Source: Bacteroidales bacterium (lineage in GTDB: Bacteria > Bacteroidota > Bacteroidia > Bacteroidales > VadinHA17). Taken from it: a stretch of DNA of 64,000 nt. The stretch spans positions 1 to 64,000 of the forward strand of contig JAJFVL010000037.1 of the NCBI GenBank assembly GCA_021371855.1, given 5' to 3'. The first letter of the stretch is position 1; every line of letters starts with the position of its first letter. The position numbers and the translations under genes were made by a program. This document shows positions 53,864 to 63,650 of this stretch, piece by piece. The notes below the pieces were generated by a model, which saw only the letters and a program-made list of their open reading frames with translations, did no database searches and had not been told where the DNA came from.

Positions 53864-53903
53864 AATAAATGTATTGTATATTAGTAATAACCTGATTTTT
53901 AAA

Positions 53904-54932
53904 TCACCAGATCTTTAATTTATCCAGCTTCTGATAAACTATCTCCGGTGTCAGCCATACCAGACAAGCCAGGTCGCCTCTTCTGCATTCTCCCTTTCCA
54001 TAAACAGTGCATGGCCGGCAGGTCAGTTCGTCACCTGGTATGCTGATAGAAAAATTTTCAGGTTGCATCCATGCGCCAAAACCACATAAAGGATCTGTTC
54101 CTCCCCATATTGAAATTACTTTTACTCCTGTAAGAGCTGCCATGTGCATATTTGAAGAATCCATAGCAATCATCATATCTAGTTTGCTCATCAGAGCCAA
54201 CTCCTCATCGAGATTGAATTTGCCGATCGTATTAAATGAACCTGGTATTTTCGCCTGAAACATGTCAAGTCTTCCAGATTCTTCAACCCCTCCAAACAGC
54301 CAGAATTTCACTTTATGCTTTTCAGATATCAATTCAAGCAACCGGACCATATTCTCTTCGGGCCACATTTTCAGCCTATGTTTTGCAAAGGGCGCCACTC
54401 CAATGTTCATCACCCCCGGAGTGTCCATCATTATGCCGGCCTTTTTCGCAGCTTCTGAGGAAGGAATGATCCATGGGCCATCTGACGGCGTTACCGGCAA
54501 CCCTGCTCTGTAAAAAGCATCACAATAACGCTCCACGGAATGTTTTAATCTGGCTTTACTCACCCCCCTTATAGCTGATTTTTTCTCGGGTCGCCCTTTA
54601 TCAATGACTGATATCGTTACTCCGGATAATCTAAAGAAAGATCGCAGAATTTTTGACCTTAAAACGTCGTGGAGATCGACTACCATGTCAATTTTAGCCT
54701 GATCATTGATCTCTTTGTAAAGGCGTTTCAATCCGGATAAACCCTTATGCTGATTCTTAAAATCCGGAAAAAAAAAACGAAGTCCATCGATTGAGGCGAA
54801 AAAAGGTTTATAAGCAGATCTTGTAAGGAGAACCAGTTCTATATCGGGATATTGTTTCCTCATCCCGATCAGAACAGGAGTGGTAAGTGTCACATCACCC
54901 ATAGCGGAGGTTCTTATTACAAGGATACGCAT
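53904..54932 (-). CDS. Glycosyltransferase family 9 (heptosyltransferase-like)
   Basis: A 342-residue GT-B enzyme. MRILVIRTSAMGDVTLTTPV starts the family domain, and AMDSSNMHMAALTGVKVISI and WGGTDPLCGFG form the nucleotide-sugar region. Such enzymes add heptose or related sugars to lipopolysaccharide. The C-terminus has CRPCTVYGKGECRRGDLACL, a cysteine-rich tail that is common in GT9 proteins. It starts two bases after the DUF6165 gene. Confidence 0.9.
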   Translation of the reverse strand: MRILVIRTSAMGDVTLTTPVLIGMRKQYPDIELVLLTRSAYKPFFASIDGLRFFFPDFKNQHKGLSGLKRLYKEINDQAKIDMVVDLHDVLRSKILRSFFRLSGVTISVIDKGRPEKKSAIRGVSKARLKHSVERYCDAFYRAGLPVTPSDGPWIIPSSEAAKKAGIMMDTPGVMNIGVAPFAKHRLKMWPEENMVRLLELISEKHKVKFWLFGGVEESGRLDMFQAKIPGSFNTIGKFNLDEELALMSKLDMMIAMDSSNMHMAALTGVKVISIWGGTDPLCGFGAWMQPENFSISIPGDELTCRPCTVYGKGECRRGDLACLVWLTPEIVYQKLDKLKIW

Positions 54933-54934
54933 TT

Positions 54935-55306
54935 TCAGTACTTTTCGTAGGATTTTTCCTCAATCAGACCGGAAGATGTTTTAATATTAATTTGCCTTTT
55001 CAATTCTGATCTCTTGTCATTTTTAAAGTAAACAGACCGGGCAACAGAGATGAATTCGTCTCCAAAGTCTTTTTTCCGTTCAAGGTCCCTGATGCGATCC
55101 TCAATATCCCATAAGTCGCAATTTACCTCATATAATGCCAAATACAGAGGGTCTGTTGTACTGATAACCGAAGAAGAAACGCTGATAAGCACGTCATACT
55201 CCTTTTGCAGGTTTACAAGCTTGGCCTTGTCTTTAATCCTTTCAAGCTTTATCTGGATGATCGTTAGTTTATCAATAATCTCACCGTTTGAAACTTCAAT
55301 TTTCAT
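54935..55306 (-). CDS. DUF6165 family protein
   Basis: A 123-residue helical protein with IEVSNGEIIDKLTIIQIKLE, followed by DLWDIEDRIRDLERKKDFGD and FISVARSVYFKNDKR. It matches DUF6165, a family often linked to glycosyltransferase genes. It lies two bases upstream of the GT9 gene and is probably co-transcribed. Confidence 0.8.
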   Translation of the reverse strand: MKIEVSNGEIIDKLTIIQIKLERIKDKAKLVNLQKEYDVLISVSSSVISTTDPLYLALYEVNCDLWDIEDRIRDLERKKDFGDEFISVARSVYFKNDKRSELKRQINIKTSSGLIEEKSYEKY

Positions 55307-55436
55307 TCTAAGTATTTTTAATACCCAAATTTAGCATCTTTTTATGGCAATAAAAACAGGAGCCGGAGAAAAGGTAAGAAAGGTGCAAGGGCACAACGGA
55401 GTAATGGCGCAAAGGGAGAACGAAGATCAGCCTCTG

Positions 55437-57701
55437 TTAATATGGATCCACATCTATTGATATCCTCAGCGAAGAGGCTCCCTTTTCTTTTTCGAGCCTG
55501 TCAATCGCCTCAATAATAATTTGTTTAGCTTTAGAAGGAGACTTATCTCTCTCAATTTTTACAAGGATGGTTTTAATATACCACAGCTGAACCTGGGAAA
55601 TTACAGGTGACTCAGGACCCAGTACCCTTTTTCCGAATATTTCTTTCAGATCGTGCCCGAGAATGTCTGAATAATAATTTACAAGTGAGCGGTCCTTATG
55701 CCTGACGCTTATTTTAACCATCCGGCAAAACGGTGGATAGTTGAAGGTCATCCTTTCTTCAGCCTGCATCCTGAACATATTTACATAATCATGCCTCAGG
55801 ACAAGCCTTATTATCCTGTTAGAAGGATCAGAGGTTTGTATAACAACTTTCCCCTGTTTCTGCCTTCGGCCTGCCCGCCCGCTAACCTGTTCCATAAGCT
55901 GAAAGCTCCTTTCGTGCGCCCTGAAATCGGGGTAGGTTAACAGGTTATCTGCATTCAGTATGCCTACGACTGTAAGATTCTCAAAATCAAGTCCTTTTGA
56001 GATCATCTGCGTTCCGATAAGTATATCGATCTGACAGTCTTCAAATGCACGGATTATTTTGTTAAAAGAATTTTTGTTTCTTGTTGTATCCTGATCCATT
56101 CTTGCAACCCGGGCAGCCGGGAATACAATTTTTATCTCATCTTCAATTTTTTCTGTACCAAAACCTCTGGTTACCATTCCTGTTGAATGACAATTACCGC
56201 ATTTTGAAGGCACACCAATGGTATATCCGCAATAGTGGCAGACAAGCTTACCTATTCCCTTATGATAGGTAAGATGAACTGCACATTGAACACATACAGG
56301 TATCCATCCACATTCGGAACATTCAATATAAGGTGAAAATCCTCTTCTGTTCTGGAAAAGAATTATTTGTTCATTTTTCCCCAGTGCCTCATCCATTGCA
56401 TTAAGCAACTCCGGAGTAAAATGTGAGACCATCAGCTTTTTCCGGTATGCTTCGCGGGTGTTGGCAATTACTATTTCGGGCAATTTAATAAGCCCGAACC
56501 TTTCTTTGAGTACTACCAACCCATACTTCCCGTTTACTGCATTATTATAACTCTCGATTGATGGAGAAGCTGATCCGAGAACAGTTTTTGCTTTATGAAT
56601 GGAGGCAAGCATTATTGCAGAATCGCGGGCGTGGTATCGTGGCGCAGGATCCTGCTGTTTATATGAGCTGTCGTGCTCTTCATCCACTATGATAAGTCCA
56701 AGATTACCGAACGGAAGGAACAAAGAAGATCTTACTCCAAGAATAAGCCTGTAGCCATTCACCGGATCATCTCCTGAAACTCTCCTCCATATCTCCACCT
56801 TTTCGCGATCAGAAAACCTTGAGTGGTATACTCCCGTAACAGCGCCAAAATGCTTTTTAAGCCGCAGGATGATCTGAGTTGTAAGGGCTATTTCGGGAAG
56901 CATATAAAGAACCTGCTTTCCCTTCTTTAGTTGTTCTTCTATAAGATGTATATAGATCTCTGTCTTGCCACTCGAAGTCACCCCATGCAACAGAACAATA
57001 TCTTTTTCTTTGAATTGAAGGTTAACCGATTCATAAGCGACATTCTGAGCTTCACTCAGGCTCTTTACCGGTTCCTGAAAACTATCAGAATCAGATAATC
57101 GTGAAACAGGAATCGGTACAGATAACAGAATTCCTTTACTTACAAGAGAATCAATAATATTTGGAGATGAATGAGCCTCTGACAAAAGCAGGGATTTGCT
57201 GACCGTTTTAATCTCAGAACCTTCTTCATACTCCGATAACCTGATATAAGTCAGAAGGACTTCCTGCTGCCGCGGAGCCCGGTTGAGCCCATCAAGTATC
57301 ATATTAAGCTCCATACAGGAGAATTTTGTGCCGAGCTTAATAAACGTCTCAATCCTTGGTTTATAGCTATCGAGACATTCTTCAGAAGGCAGGGCAGCTT
57401 TCATCACCTCACCTTCGCTGCATAAATAATATTCCGATATCCAGAGCCAAAGTTTTAGTTGTTCTTTATTAATAGCAGGAACAGCATCGAGCACAGCAAT
57501 TATTGATTTGACATTCTTAACAAGTGGTTGTTTATTATGTATATTGCATACTATCCCGGAACATAGTTTTTTCCCGCCAAACTGGACCTTTACCCTCACT
57601 CCGGGTTCTACAATATCAACGATATCATCAGGAATCCTGTAGGTGAATCTTCCCTTTACTGCAAGGGGTAAAATAATATCAGCAAACCAGGTTTTTGTCA
57701 T
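55437..57701 (-). CDS. priA: Primosomal protein N' (PriA helicase)
   Basis: A 754-residue replication-restart helicase. The N-terminal DNA-binding domain ends near residue 110. Walker A is LLHGVTSSGKTEIY (about residue 235), the Walker B box is IIVDEEHDSSYKQQ, and motif VI is EQVSGRAGRR. Eight cysteines in CSECGWIPVCVQC and CHYCGYTIG...CGNC bind two zinc ions. The N-terminal ADIILPLAVKGRFTYRIPDD agrees with known PriA starts, so the ATG is secure. It is a core gene with clear chromosomal character. Confidence 0.95.
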   Translation of the reverse strand: MTKTWFADIILPLAVKGRFTYRIPDDIVDIVEPGVRVKVQFGGKKLCSGIVCNIHNKQPLVKNVKSIIAVLDAVPAINKEQLKLWLWISEYYLCSEGEVMKAALPSEECLDSYKPRIETFIKLGTKFSCMELNMILDGLNRAPRQQEVLLTYIRLSEYEEGSEIKTVSKSLLLSEAHSSPNIIDSLVSKGILLSVPIPVSRLSDSDSFQEPVKSLSEAQNVAYESVNLQFKEKDIVLLHGVTSSGKTEIYIHLIEEQLKKGKQVLYMLPEIALTTQIILRLKKHFGAVTGVYHSRFSDREKVEIWRRVSGDDPVNGYRLILGVRSSLFLPFGNLGLIIVDEEHDSSYKQQDPAPRYHARDSAIMLASIHKAKTVLGSASPSIESYNNAVNGKYGLVVLKERFGLIKLPEIVIANTREAYRKKLMVSHFTPELLNAMDEALGKNEQIILFQNRRGFSPYIECSECGWIPVCVQCAVHLTYHKGIGKLVCHYCGYTIGVPSKCGNCHSTGMVTRGFGTEKIEDEIKIVFPAARVARMDQDTTRNKNSFNKIIRAFEDCQIDILIGTQMISKGLDFENLTVVGILNADNLLTYPDFRAHERSFQLMEQVSGRAGRRQKQGKVVIQTSDPSNRIIRLVLRHDYVNMFRMQAEERMTFNYPPFCRMVKISVRHKDRSLVNYYSDILGHDLKEIFGKRVLGPESPVISQVQLWYIKTILVKIERDKSPSKAKQIIIEAIDRLEKEKGASSLRISIDVDPY

Positions 57702-57811
57702 TTTTAAAAGGAGAATGCAAAGTAAGAATAAATTTCGGTTACCTCATGCTCAATAACAGGGATCATTTACCTATGAACTTTCCCCAAAGCCCAGTCTCTG
57801 TTTCAATTTAC

Positions 57812-57836
57812 CTTACCCCACCCCTCTCTCCGGGGC
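57812..57836. repeat. Dispersed CTTACCCCACCCCTCTCTCC element, copy 1
   Basis: Contains a pattern also seen in reverse complement at 63561-63593 (CTCACCCCAAATCCCTCTCC). It lies in the spacer between the PriA gene and the kinase gene. Confidence 0.5.
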
Positions 57837-57934
57837 TCAATGTTAAGAAGCTGACAATGAATGCATTACTCCCCTTCTCCACGGAAAAAGGTGCTGAGGG
57901 ATGAGGCAGATCAAAAAAGAGGAGAGTCGTAATT

Positions 57935-59833
57935 TTAATTCGATTTGATGAAGCTTGACATAACTGTAAGGAGGTGGTCTTTTCTTATTGGCTTTATAAG
58001 GCAGGCATCGCATCCGGCTTCCAGGATAATATCTTTATCATCTTCAAAAATAAAAGCTGTTTGGGCAATAACAGGAAGACTTTTCCGGATTTTCCTGATC
58101 TCCTTTGCAGTCTCTATACCGTTCATTTCCGGCATCTGCATATCGAGAAGTATAACATCGATATCAGGAGTAGTTTTTATTATCTCTATTGCCTCAAATC
58201 CTGTCCGGGCGGTAATTATTGTAACTCCGGTATCGACCAATATACGGCTCAGATAGATAAGTACATCTTTATTATCATCGACAAGAAGGCATTTTTTTGA
58301 ACTCCAGTTTATATTCGCAAGAGGCTGATCATCAATGTTAATTGATCTAAATTTGTTTTTTGAGCTGCCGGCAGGTCTGTATGGGATTGAAAAGCTGAAC
58401 TCAGAGCCGATTCCTTTCTCTGATTGAACAAAAATCTTTCCCCCCATTCTGTCAACGACTTCTTTTACAAGGGTCAATCCGATACCAAGCCCTTCAAATG
58501 GACGATGATGGCCATCTATCTCCTGCCTGAATTCTTCAAAAATACGCCCGAGATTCTCTTTCTTTATTCCAACCCCTGTATCACTTATACTGAAAACGAT
58601 ATTTTCATCTTCACGTGAAAATGATATTTCAATAGATCCGTCGAGTGTAAACTTTACTGCATTGTCCATCAGATGGGTTAGAACACGTTTAAGCCAGATC
58701 CTGTCAGTAAAAATAAGATCACCACTGTCTTCGAACTGGTTTTTGACAATAAGAATGATAGGTTTCTCATTTCGTTTTATAGCCTGACGGGCCTCATCAA
58801 CAACCTCATTGACAATTGAACAAAGAGAAGTTTCTTCATATGTAATCTCTATCTGAGAACTTTCAAGCCGTGAAAGATCGATAATATCACCGATAATCTG
58901 CAGTAATTTTTCGCTGTTATGGTTAATATGTTCAACATATTCTTCTCTGTTTTCCTTTGAGATTCCATTTGACAACAGAAGGTTTGAAAAACCAACAACA
59001 CTGTTCAGAGGAGTCCGTATCTCATGTGAAATATTTGCCAGAAAACTCGATTTAAGCCTGTTACTTACCTCTGCTTCTGCATTTGCTTTGATAAGATCTA
59101 AATGAGTCTGCTTCACTTTTGTAATATCACGCGAAATTGTGAGTGCCCCAATAACCTCCCCATTATCATTTCTTACCATTACCGACTTTATTGAAATATC
59201 CAGATACTTCCCCTCTATATTCCTGATTTTGAGTTCAGTTTCAAAAATTCCTTTATTATAAAAAGCCTGTTCTCTCTTTAACCGGGAAATCAAATTTCCA
59301 GTATCTTTTAAATCTCCATTGGTTGGATTATTGTATGTGTCCTCTTCGATGTCGAATAAAGAATAAAATGCAGAGTTGGCATATTTCAGGTTCCAGTCTC
59401 TGTCGTAAAATGAGATACCATCATCCGCCGATTGGACCAATATCTCATAAAGCTTATCTGATTCGCAAGGTTCTTTTTTAATCAGTCCTTTTTGATCTGA
59501 GAGCTGGCGATTTAGCTTTTGCAAGTCAAGATTGAGATCCTGAATTTGATTTTCCCTTTCTTTCAGCTCCCTGTTTACCTTTTTAAGTTTCAATGAGAAG
59601 TACATTATAACGGCACACAGGATAATGGTCGCACCAAAGAGAATCAGAAACAAATGAAAAGAAGAGTCTGATAAAACCTGAGCATGCTTCAGAGAGAGCT
59701 TTGTGAGAAATATTTCATTAATACCGAATGAATAGGATTGTGCCGATAATAATAACAACGGAATGAAAAACGCCAGAAACAGAAAATTTTTGCTGGTTAT
59801 TTCATATCGGGCCCTAAAATATACTCTACCCAT
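57935..59833 (-). CDS. Hybrid histidine kinase (PAS-HisKA-HATPase-receiver)
   Basis: A 632-residue signal protein. Two membrane segments lie near residues 18-37 and 60-80, followed by a coiled coil and a PAS domain at about 130-245 (YEILVQSADDGISFYDRDWN, then GALTISRDIT). The phosphorylated histidine is in FLANISHEIRTPLNS, the ATP site is DNAVKFT...SDTGVGI...GLGIGLTLV, and the receiver aspartate is in VILLDMQMPEMNG. The periplasmic region is very short, so the signal may be cytoplasmic. No response regulator with an output domain is next to it. Confidence 0.92.
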   Translation of the reverse strand: MGRVYFRARYEITSKNFLFLAFFIPLLLLSAQSYSFGINEIFLTKLSLKHAQVLSDSSFHLFLILFGATIILCAVIMYFSLKLKKVNRELKERENQIQDLNLDLQKLNRQLSDQKGLIKKEPCESDKLYEILVQSADDGISFYDRDWNLKYANSAFYSLFDIEEDTYNNPTNGDLKDTGNLISRLKREQAFYNKGIFETELKIRNIEGKYLDISIKSVMVRNDNGEVIGALTISRDITKVKQTHLDLIKANAEAEVSNRLKSSFLANISHEIRTPLNSVVGFSNLLLSNGISKENREEYVEHINHNSEKLLQIIGDIIDLSRLESSQIEITYEETSLCSIVNEVVDEARQAIKRNEKPIILIVKNQFEDSGDLIFTDRIWLKRVLTHLMDNAVKFTLDGSIEISFSREDENIVFSISDTGVGIKKENLGRIFEEFRQEIDGHHRPFEGLGIGLTLVKEVVDRMGGKIFVQSEKGIGSEFSFSIPYRPAGSSKNKFRSINIDDQPLANINWSSKKCLLVDDNKDVLIYLSRILVDTGVTIITARTGFEAIEIIKTTPDIDVILLDMQMPEMNGIETAKEIRKIRKSLPVIAQTAFIFEDDKDIILEAGCDACLIKPIRKDHLLTVMSSFIKSN

Positions 59834-60199
59834 ATATAAAGTAATAAAAACAGAACAATCGCCTGGTTTACAAAAACATCAATAAGTCAAATTTAACTAT
59901 TAATATTATTACATCTATAAGAAATTCCCCCTTTTAGCTGTCAATTAACAGGAATTCCAGGTTTTATGTAATTTCCGGCATAAAATAAAGGAATTTTCTC
60001 CTGTAAAAACAGAAAATCCCTGCAATTTAAATTTTTTCATTGAATCAATGCTTAACGTGTGTAGTTAAAAAGTAGTAAATTGCATTAAGATAAAAAGTAT
60101 GTTTTTAATGACTATCACCTGGTTATATGAATAACAGGAATTTTATTTTCCCGATAGCTGAATGAATTGAGCTGGTAATTATACTTTAATTTTGTTGTA
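59834..60199. other. Spacer with possible promoter of the iron-sulfur gene
   Basis: About 365 bases without a gene. TAATTTTG at 60187-60194 is an exact TAnnTTTG match only five bases before the next ATG, so that message would have almost no leader. TAAATTGC at 60076-60083 is a second candidate. Confidence 0.45.
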
Positions 60200-60712
60200 A
60201 TGGATAAAGAATATAAACGCTTTTCCGGAGGCAGAAGATATAATAACGATGAAATAACAGTATATTGGAAACCATCGGCATGTATTCATGCAACTTATTG
60301 TTTCAAGGAGCTTATTGAGGTCTTCGATCCTGGAAGACGACCATGGGTTGATATGTCTGGTGCCACGACTGAAAAGATTATTGATGTTGTAAATCTGTGC
60401 CCAACGGAAGCTCTTACCTGGAAGTGGAATGATGAGGAAAAAAACTTGCAGGTCGGTGAAGATCAGCTGAATCATATTAAGTTCAAAAGACCTGAACTTC
60501 TTAATACAAACGAAACCTATCCTGAAGGAGATTCCCTGTCAGTTAAAGTTTTAGCCGACGGGCCAATTATTCTGAAAGGACATTTCACCCTGATCCATGA
60601 CGGCAACCAGAAAGAGTATCAACAAAGCATGATTTCAATTTGCAGGTGTGGAGCCAGCAACCGTCAGCCATTCTGCGACGGACAACACAGAAAAATCGGT
60701 TTTCACGATTAA
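60200..60712 (+). CDS. YjdI-like (4Fe-4S) and CDGSH iron-sulfur protein
   Basis: A 170-residue protein in two parts. Residues about 15-75 resemble YjdI-type proteins: ITVYWKPSACIHATYCFKEL, then VVNLCPTEALTW, with cysteines for an iron-sulfur cluster. Residues about 105-170 form a CDGSH domain (ICRCGASNRQPFCDGQH), which binds a 2Fe-2S cluster with three cysteines and one histidine. Such proteins store or pass clusters or electrons. A second CDGSH gene follows after 10 bases. Confidence 0.85.
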   Translation: MDKEYKRFSGGRRYNNDEITVYWKPSACIHATYCFKELIEVFDPGRRPWVDMSGATTEKIIDVVNLCPTEALTWKWNDEEKNLQVGEDQLNHIKFKRPELLNTNETYPEGDSLSVKVLADGPIILKGHFTLIHDGNQKEYQQSMISICRCGASNRQPFCDGQHRKIGFHD

Positions 60713-60722
60713 CATTTCATAT

Positions 60723-60914
60723 ATGGAAGAGAATAAAGGAAAAAAGTCTCATGCAATTGTTGAAGTAATTGAGTCCGGCCCATTGAAAATTACTGGAAAT
60801 TTCACACTGACAGATGTGAAAAAGAATACTGAAGATTCTCCTTCCGAGGTTTTGCTTTGCCTATGTGGAAAATCAGGCAGTAAACCATATTGCGATGATT
60901 CGCATAAAATGTAA
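60723..60914 (+). CDS. Small CDGSH-type iron-sulfur protein
   Basis: A 63-residue protein with one CDGSH-like motif, CLCGKSGSKPYCDDSH, the expected 3Cys-1His site. The preceding EVIESGPLKITGNFTLTDVK is the usual beta strand region. The ATG at 60723 lies 10 bases after the stop of the related gene, so the two are probably one transcript. Confidence 0.82.
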   Translation: MEENKGKKSHAIVEVIESGPLKITGNFTLTDVKKNTEDSPSEVLLCLCGKSGSKPYCDDSHKM

Positions 60915-60928
60915 AGACTGAACCAAAA

Positions 60929-61618
60929 TTACCGGCCGACAACATGGAAGCAATTCTGCCCTTTTTCATATGTTGCCCAACATCTTTTTTCTTGTCTTAA
61001 CTGCCAGATAACTTCAGCAAGACATTCTTTTAAAAACTTTTTATCACAATTTGTTAAGACCAGTTTCCGTACTTTAAATCTTTTATAAGTAATGTCAAAG
61101 GCATTACCATATAGATGAGGACTGTTGGCAGAAGCATTTGAATTGTTGCTTCTCAGACTCTTCATACTTTCTGTTTTTCTGGTCATCGATGTCAATATAA
61201 ACCGGGCATTCCTTAATCCTTTTTGTGATGTTTTTTCTCTGAATCTTCTGGCTATTTCATCAATAAGGATCTTACTTTTATTTGTGACATACGGGGAACT
61301 ATATGTCATATCTTCAACTATATATTCTCTGCCACTTTTTACTTTTACTAATTCACCCTGCGAAATTCTGGCTTTCAACTCACTGTTATTCTTAATGGCT
61401 TTAATTCCGCTCATTCTGGCGGCATTTGAATAATCAACAATTCTGTCATTCAACCTTCTGCTAAAATCCTTTTGCCTATAATCTAAACAGCGTGTGCTGA
61501 AAAAAGAGGTTAAATGGCTATGATTGCTTTTACTGATGATAAGGATTAATAAAACAAGAATGAGAACAGAAAAAATAACTTTCAAAGAAAAAGAAAGACG
61601 ATACTTATGAAATTTCAT
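60929..61618 (-). CDS. M15-like (DUF5715) peptidase-fold protein
   Basis: A 229-residue protein with one N-terminal membrane anchor (LKVIFSVLILVLLILIISKS). The C-terminal domain has ARFILTSMTRKTESMKSLRS, then SANSPHLYGNAFDITYKRF, a form of the HxxGxAxD zinc motif of M15 peptidases, and a final NCFHVVGR with another possible metal histidine. It could act on peptidoglycan peptides. It stands convergent to the CDGSH genes. Confidence 0.8.
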   Translation of the reverse strand: MKFHKYRLSFSLKVIFSVLILVLLILIISKSNHSHLTSFFSTRCLDYRQKDFSRRLNDRIVDYSNAARMSGIKAIKNNSELKARISQGELVKVKSGREYIVEDMTYSSPYVTNKSKILIDEIARRFREKTSQKGLRNARFILTSMTRKTESMKSLRSNNSNASANSPHLYGNAFDITYKRFKVRKLVLTNCDKKFLKECLAEVIWQLRQEKRCWATYEKGQNCFHVVGR

Positions 61619-61671
61619 TACCAGTGACTGAATTTGAACTGATTCCGTAAAAAATTTATAATGAATTTATT

Positions 61672-62862
61672 TTAGTTTAAGGCTTTTGTGACAAGTTCAG
61701 CTGCATCAGCGAAAGAGACAGCCGAGAGAACTTCAAGGCCGGAATTATCAATAATTTTTTTAGCTTCTTCTGCATTTGTCCCATTAAGTCTTACTATTAC
61801 CGGCACTTTTATTTCTCCAATCGACTTATATGCCTCAACAACTCCATTTGCCACCCTGTCGCATCGGACAATGCCACCGAAAATATTAATTAATATAGCT
61901 TTTACACCGGGATCCCTGAGAATAATTCTGAAGCCAGCTTCTACAGTCTCAGGATTGGCTGATCCTCCGACGTCGAGAAAATTTGCCGGTGCGCCACCTG
62001 AAAGTTTTATTATATCCATTGTGGCCATTGCCAGACCGGCTCCATTAACCATGCAACCCACATTCCCGTCGAGTTTTATAAAATTAAGATTAGATTTTCC
62101 TGCTTCGACTTCCACAGGGTCCTCCTCGTTAATATCTCTCATACTTACAAGATCGGGATGTCTGAACAGGGCATTATCATCAAGTACAAGTTTGCAGTCG
62201 ACTGCCAATACCCTGTTATCGCTGGTTTTCAATACAGGATTAATTTCAAGCAGTTGAGCATCACAGCCTATGAAAGTATCGTAAATGCCTGAAAGAAACT
62301 TCTGCATATTCTTTAATGCTATACCCGTCAAGCCCAGGTTAAATGCGATGTAACGTGTCTGGAATTGTTGTAAACCTATCCCCGGGTCAATTTCTTCAGT
62401 AAAGATTTTTTCAGGTGATTTTTCGGCAACCTCTTCGATTGACATTCCTCCTTCGGGAGAATACATAAAAATATACCGTCCGCTATTTCTGTTAAGCAGA
62501 AGGCTAATATAGAATTCTTTCGGATCAGATTCTCCTTTATAAAAAACATCCTGAGCAATCAGGACCCTGTTTACCCTTTTCCCTTTCGGACCTGTTTGTG
62601 GTGTAATCAGATTCATGCCAATAATCTGGCCTGCAAGTTCACCGGCTTCTGCGACCGATCGTGCCAGTTTAACCCCTCCCCCTTTGCCTCTTCCTCCGGC
62701 ATGTATCTGTGCCTTGACCACGAAAAATTCAGAGCCGAATTTTTCCTTTAATTGTTTGGCTACCGTTATTGCCTGTTCAGGAGTTTCAGCAACAAATCCT
62801 TCCTGAATATCAACATTATAAGTTTTAAGCAATGATTTGCCCTGAAATTCATGAATATTCAT
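61672..62862 (-). CDS. sucC: Succinyl-CoA ligase [ADP-forming] subunit beta
   Basis: A 396-residue beta subunit. MNIHEFQGKSLLKTYNVDIQ is the family start, QIHAGGRGKGGGVKLARS is the ATP-grasp nucleotide site, and NINIFGGIVRCDRVANGVVE-like sequence (LINIFGGIVRCDRVANGVVE) with PVIVRLNGTNAEEAKKI is the C-terminal CoA-ligase region. Together with an alpha subunit, it interconverts succinyl-CoA and succinate with ATP in the citric acid cycle. The alpha gene is not in the window. Confidence 0.95.
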   Translation of the reverse strand: MNIHEFQGKSLLKTYNVDIQEGFVAETPEQAITVAKQLKEKFGSEFFVVKAQIHAGGRGKGGGVKLARSVAEAGELAGQIIGMNLITPQTGPKGKRVNRVLIAQDVFYKGESDPKEFYISLLLNRNSGRYIFMYSPEGGMSIEEVAEKSPEKIFTEEIDPGIGLQQFQTRYIAFNLGLTGIALKNMQKFLSGIYDTFIGCDAQLLEINPVLKTSDNRVLAVDCKLVLDDNALFRHPDLVSMRDINEEDPVEVEAGKSNLNFIKLDGNVGCMVNGAGLAMATMDIIKLSGGAPANFLDVGGSANPETVEAGFRIILRDPGVKAILINIFGGIVRCDRVANGVVEAYKSIGEIKVPVIVRLNGTNAEEAKKIIDNSGLEVLSAVSFADAAELVTKALN

Positions 62863-62965
62863 TTTATGCCAGATTAATTAAAAGAGCAACCTTATATTGT
62901 CAGATTTCTCTGATTACAAAATAACAACAAATACCAGATTTATTATTTATTTTCGCATAAAAAAC

Positions 62966-63511
62966 ATGCGAAAGCTTCTCAACAGGGAACTCGGAAGAAA
63001 GACGGTAGAACAATTCAGAAAAGCAGATAAATCACCATTTATTGTCATACTTGATAATGTAAGAAGTCAGAGCAACGTCGGTTCAATTTTCCGCACAGCT
63101 GATGCTTTTCTTACCGAAGCAATATACTTATGCGGAATAACATCCCAACCTCCGCAAAGGGAAATTCAGAAGACAGCTCTTGGAGCTACAGAGTCGGTTG
63201 TATGGAAATATTATTCAAAAACGATTGATGCTGTTTCTGACCTTAAAAAAGAAGGGTATAAAATAATTGGCGTTGAACAAGCTGAAGGATCTGTCGGATT
63301 ACAGGATATGCAATTAGATAAAGGAGAAAAATATGCTCTTGTTTTTGGTAATGAGGTAAATGGAGTTGCCCAGGAGGTTTTAGACATTTGCGATGGCTGC
63401 ACAGAAATACCTCAGTTCGGGACCAAGCATTCGTTCAACATTGCAGTAAGTGTCGGAATAGTGCTATGGGAGCTGAATAAGAACCTCATCCCCACCGGGG
63501 TGGACCGTTAA
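62966..63511 (+). CDS. SpoU/TrmH-family RNA 2'-O-methyltransferase
   Basis: A 181-residue SPOUT methyltransferase. VILDNVRSQSNVGSIFRTAD is motif 1, YALVFGNEVNGVAQEVLD motif 2 and CTEIPQFGTKHSFNIAVSVG motif 3, which form the trefoil knot and bind S-adenosylmethionine. It methylates the ribose of a tRNA or rRNA nucleotide; the target cannot be read. The ATG at 62966 is chosen because earlier codons add 23 residues without similarity. Confidence 0.9.
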   Translation: MRKLLNRELGRKTVEQFRKADKSPFIVILDNVRSQSNVGSIFRTADAFLTEAIYLCGITSQPPQREIQKTALGATESVVWKYYSKTIDAVSDLKKEGYKIIGVEQAEGSVGLQDMQLDKGEKYALVFGNEVNGVAQEVLDICDGCTEIPQFGTKHSFNIAVSVGIVLWELNKNLIPTGVDR

Positions 63512-63560
63512 AAGTCGAAATCCAATAACCGCGAGAACGCTAAAGACAGTATTTTAAGTT

Positions 63561-63593
63561 CCTCTACCCTCGGAGAGGGATTTGGGGTGAGGC
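63561..63593. repeat. Dispersed CTCACCCC-type element, copy 2, with hairpin
   Basis: On the plus strand CCTCT...AGAGG forms a hairpin, followed by GATTTGGGGTGAGGC. It resembles the element at 57812-57836 in the opposite direction. Confidence 0.5.
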
Positions 63594-63601
63594 AAATAAA
63601 T

Positions 63602-63634
63602 AAAAAAAGCTGCCATAAGGAGGCAGCTTTTTTT
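63602..63634. terminator. Bidirectional terminator between convergent genes
   Basis: AAAAAAAGCTGCC and GGCAGCTTTTTTT form a perfect 13-base-pair palindrome with a seven-base loop and T runs on both strands. It serves the methyltransferase gene and the TPR gene on the other strand. Confidence 0.9.
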
Positions 63635-63650
63635 ATAATATTTATAATTC

